A DNA stretch of 18,804 nucleotides from Leptospira alexanderi serovar Manhao 3 str. L 60 (lineage in GTDB: Bacteria > Spirochaetota > Leptospiria > Leptospirales > Leptospiraceae), in assembly GCF_000243815.2 (NCBI RefSeq), contig NZ_AHMT02000052.1:335126-353929 (forward strand), written 5' to 3'. The translations under genes and the position numbers were made by a program. The notes under the pieces were generated by a model that saw only the letters and a list, made by a program, of their open reading frames with translations, searched no databases and was not told the origin of the DNA. This document shows, one piece after another, positions 16,118 through 18,804 of the stretch. Position 1 is the first letter of the stretch. Each line of letters begins with the position of its first letter.

Positions 16118-16131
16118 ATTGAATTTTCAAT
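16118..16131. promoter_or_regulatory. Dyad ATTG-N6-CAAT before the acyltransferase-like gene
   Basis: ATTG at 16118-16121 and CAAT at 16128-16131 resemble the dyad before the XRE gene (ATTG-N7-CAAT core). It lies 21 bases before the ATG at 16153. A shared operator is a possibility; the half-sites are short. Confidence 0.25.
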
Positions 16132-16152
16132 TAAAGAGACATAAATTACATT

Positions 16153-16761
16153 ATGTCGTATTTATTAGAAGAAATTAAAGTAAAAAAACTTATTGGATTA
16201 GATGAGCCAGAAGAATTAAATAAAGTAAAATTATTTGTTTCTAAAATATATAAGGATGCGGGTTATTCCAATTCACCTTGGAAAGATATAGATCATTATG
16301 ATCTTTGGTCGACTTGGTTTTATGTGGAAGAGAACGGACAAATTTTTTCAGCAATGAGAATTACTGAAAAAAAACCATGCAACTTTATTCCTTTAGAAGT
16401 TGCTTTATTCAAAGATGAAAAGCTTCCGCCTAAAAGATACGCGGTCATTGAAGAAAATGTAGCTGATTGGAATAGTGTAGCTTTTATTCAAAATGTAAAA
16501 GGAGCAAAAGCTGCGAAAGATAATTTTATAGCTGTTGCCGCTTACTGTGTAAGCAAAGGATATGATATAGTGTATGGAATGTATAATCCTAAATTATCTG
16601 GCATTGAGAGGATCTATTTAAGGGAAGGCGCGGTAATATCTGACAAATACCCGGGTCCTATGTATTTCCCTGGTTTATACTTAAAAGGTGAAATACCTTG
16701 GTTTAAAGTAATCGAAATCGGGAAAGAGTCTTTACAGAAAATTGCCTCAAAAAAACAATAA
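16153..16761 (+). CDS. GNAT-fold acyltransferase, FeeM/autoinducer-synthase-like
   Basis: The 202-residue soluble protein has the pattern of GNAT-type N-acyl synthases: an N-terminal helical part with [11 protein letters not shown] (28-38), a beta segment [19 protein letters not shown] (53-71), a conserved-looking [10 protein letters not shown] (97-106), a helix [19 protein letters not shown] (120-138), then YGMYNP and a late [10 protein letters not shown] (152-161), as in the G-F loop of acetyltransferases. Relatives of the FeeM/LuxI type join an acyl chain to an amino acid or homoserine lactone; substrate specificity cannot be read here. The start at 16153 is the first ATG after the dyad, with only a weak AAAGAGA further upstream. 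A stand-alone GNAT acetylating another substrate is the main alternative. Confidence 0.5.
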   Translation: MSYLLEEIKVKKLIGLDEPEELNKVKLFVSKIYKDAGYSNSPWKDIDHYDLWSTWFYVEENGQIFSAMRITEKKPCNFIPLEVALFKDEKLPPKRYAVIEENVADWNSVAFIQNVKGAKAAKDNFIAVAAYCVSKGYDIVYGMYNPKLSGIERIYLREGAVISDKYPGPMYFPGLYLKGEIPWFKVIEIGKESLQKIASKKQ

Positions 16762-16776
16762 CGAGAGCATATTTGT

Positions 16777-16781
16777 TGGAG
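16777..16781 (+). promoter_or_regulatory. Ribosome-binding site that decides a TTG start
   Basis: GGAG (within TTGGAGA) lies about 10 bases before TTG 16792 and no ATG is close by in that frame, so the TTG is the likely start of the 7TM gene. Confidence 0.5.
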
Positions 16782-16791
16782 ATTTGTCAAC

Positions 16792-17697
<906 letters not shown>

Positions 17698-17740
17698 TAA
17701 AGATATTATAACAGAAAGCATTTGGCTTTAGGCTATCTTA

Positions 17741-17757
17741 GAGCCGGTCTCAAAACT
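17741..17757 (+). repeat. Left terminal inverted repeat of the IS element
   Basis: GAGCCGGTCTCAAAACT matches the reverse complement of 18222-18238 exactly and is bordered on its left by TTA. Confidence 0.85.
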
Positions 17758-17771
17758 ACCTATTAAAAAAG

Positions 17772-18185
17772 TTAAAAGCAATGATGGAGCTTGCGAGATA
17801 AAGAGATGTTGGCACAGTCTGTAGGGTTCTTTCCGGTTAAAGCTCCCCTTTTGGGAGCTTTAACCATTGCGGAATCCATCGAAGCCCAGTCCCATGCTAT
17901 CTTATTCTTCACATCATAATATTTTAAAATGGATTTATAGATCTTTTTAAATACTCCCGCTCGTTCCCATTCTTGAAATCTTCTATGACAAGTTTGACCG
18001 GACCCAAAGTCATTCGGAATTGCACGCCACTGACATCCCGTTTTCATTCGATAGATAATCCCTGCCATTACCACTCTTGCAGGTACACGATTGCGCCCTC
18101 CTTGGGGATTGACCTTTTCTTTAGGGATAAAAGATGCGATTTTTTGCCAAAGGGCATCAGGTATCTCTGAATAATATTTGTCCAT
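17772..18185 (-). pseudogene. 5' part of an IS5-family transposase (truncated)
   Basis: From ATG 18185 the frame encodes the typical N-terminal DUF4096 domain: LWQKIASFIP, GGRNRVPARVV, GIIYRMKTGCQWRAIPNDFG, RRFQEWERAGVF. Then WDWASMDSAMVKAPKRGA carries the likely first catalytic Asp (D104) and GKNPTD (118-123). After that the frame ends in 14 unrelated residues (CANISLSRKLHHCF). The deletion junction is at about 17815-17818. The two later acidic catalytic residues are missing, so the protein cannot be an active transposase. Confidence 0.85.
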
Positions 18186-18221
18186 TTCACATTGATATTA
18201 TTATGCTTTCTCAGTACAAGC

Positions 18222-18238
18222 AGTTTTGAGACCGGCTC
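18222..18238 (-). repeat. Right terminal inverted repeat of the IS element
   Basis: AGTTTTGAGACCGGCTC, the reverse complement of 17741-17757; bordered on the right by TTA at 18239-18241. Confidence 0.85.
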
Positions 18239-18263
18239 TTAGAAACTTAAAAGGGTGTCAAAG

Positions 18264-18804
18264 ATGAAAGTAGAAGGGAATACAAAAGGGCCCAAGAAAG
18301 ATACATCCACAAAAGTTTCCTTAGAAGAGAAAGCCAAAGAGTGGATGGACGCACAAGAATCAAGTCCCCGGCCGGGCTCCACATACAAAAAACAGTATAT
18401 CCCTAAGGGAGTAACACTGAACCCCATTGTGAAGATGGTTCCACCTTCGAGTTTAAAGCCGAATCCACGGAACGACTTTGATCCGTTGACAAAAGAAGAA
18501 TACGAGAGCTTGAAAGAGAACATAGCACTGAATGGGATTCTCGATGCACTCACGGCCAAAAAAGACGGAACGCTTGTGACGGGAGAGAATCGTTACCGGA
18601 TAGCGCTTGAGTTAAAGGATCACGAAGACGAGAACGTGCGTCGTCGAGTTGAGAACATCCCTGTTCGTTACTATATGAACGAACTTACCCAAGAAGAGGA
18701 ATACGACATACTCGAAGGAGACAATTTATTTCGAAGACATTTAACAGCGGAACAAAGAAAGGAACGGCTAAAGAGAAGAATCCTTCGGAAATACAAAGAC
18801 GAGC
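18264..18804 (+). CDS. ParB-domain protein, partial (runs off the window)
   Basis: ATG 18264 follows AAAAGGG (18249-18255). The 180 residues present start with a charged, disordered-looking leader ([20 protein letters not shown]). A ParB-type N-terminal domain begins near [13 protein letters not shown] (residues 61-73), with [20 protein letters not shown] and the signature [34 protein letters not shown] follows, and the sequence stops in [10 protein letters not shown] at the window edge. ParB proteins bind centromere-like DNA and hydrolyse CTP or act as nucleases in plasmid or phage stability. No parA or parS can be seen in this window. It lies 22 bases after the IS end and marks a plasmid, prophage or integrative region to the right. 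Confidence 0.8.
   Translation, partial: MKVEGNTKGPKKDTSTKVSLEEKAKEWMDAQESSPRPGSTYKKQYIPKGVTLNPIVKMVPPSSLKPNPRNDFDPLTKEEYESLKENIALNGILDALTAKKDGTLVTGENRYRIALELKDHEDENVRRRVENIPVRYYMNELTQEEEYDILEGDNLFRRHLTAEQRKERLKRRILRKYKDE

Larger units (their letters stand above)
17738..18241. mobile_element. Internally deleted IS5/IS427-type element with both ends
   Basis: The perfect 17-bp terminal repeats are GAGCCGGTCTCAAAACT at 17741-17757 and its reverse complement at 18222-18238. TTA is duplicated directly outside (17738-17740 and 18239-18241), as expected for this group. The inside is only about 460 bases and carries the first part of a transposase on the minus strand. The element is therefore a deletion derivative that could move only if an intact transposase is supplied elsewhere. 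It sits between the 7TM gene and the ParB gene and interrupts no recognised gene. Confidence 0.85.

Noticed and set aside
17701..17740. Possible terminator after the 7TM gene
   Set aside because: AAAGC-ATTTG-GCTTT gives only a 5-bp stem and no T-tract follows.
18239..18559. Minus-strand 106-residue frame
   Set aside because: It lies antisense to the ParB-domain gene, whose protein shows clear family motifs.

Overview
The window looks like chromosomal or plasmid accessory DNA of a pathogenic Leptospira. This is inferred from the AT-rich base use, TTG starts, a 7TM-AraC regulator, the Kelch/outer-membrane gene style and IS5/IS427-type insertion DNA; no marker gene proves the species. No rRNA, tRNA or CRISPR array was seen.

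Layout. (1) 1-691: the 3' end of an unrecognised gene, a tiny overlapping ORF, and a non-coding stretch with a hairpin. (2) 692-3672, minus strand: three consecutive envelope genes (outer-membrane beta-barrel protein, FN3-like/Kelch lipoprotein, small TPR-like secreted protein). All are broken by single-base frameshifts, mostly in homopolymer runs. (3) 4026-11183, plus strand: an intact 2385-residue Rhs/Tc-type toxin. It has an N-terminal membrane anchor or signal, an SpvB domain, about ten DxNxDG (FG-GAP/VCBS-like) loops, YD/RHS repeats, the RHS core with the DPSG boundary, a roughly 195-residue Gly/Ala-rich hydrophobic tail and a variable tip. (4) 11180-12835: a lipoprotein, probably the immunity protein, overlapping the toxin stop by ATGA. 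It is followed by an orphan second toxin tip with its own ATGA-coupled, now frameshifted, lipoprotein partner. (5) 12836-13374: spacer with a perfect 14-bp inverted repeat, then a truncated second RHS core. (6) 13439-17697: an XRE regulator, a decayed 7TM-AraC regulator, two possible small proteins, and an intact plus-strand trio: XRE regulator, GNAT/FeeM-like acyltransferase, 7TM membrane protein. (7) 17738-18241: an internally deleted IS5/IS427-type element with both inverted repeats and a TTA duplication. (8) 18264 to the end: the start of a ParB-domain protein.

How the genes may work together. The Rhs protein should form a shell that holds and delivers its C-terminal tip. The lipoprotein encoded immediately downstream would protect the producer; its location outside the inner membrane, with the hydrophobic glycine-rich tail, suggests an envelope-acting effector. 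The orphan tip, its partner and the spare core fragment look like an archive for swapping toxin tips by recombination. Separately, the XRE/acyltransferase/7TM trio could be a small signalling module (synthase, sensor, regulator). That reading is inference. The large Rhs gene is intact while five neighbouring genes carry nine single-base frameshifts, so either selection differs sharply across the window or there are homopolymer errors in those parts of the assembly.
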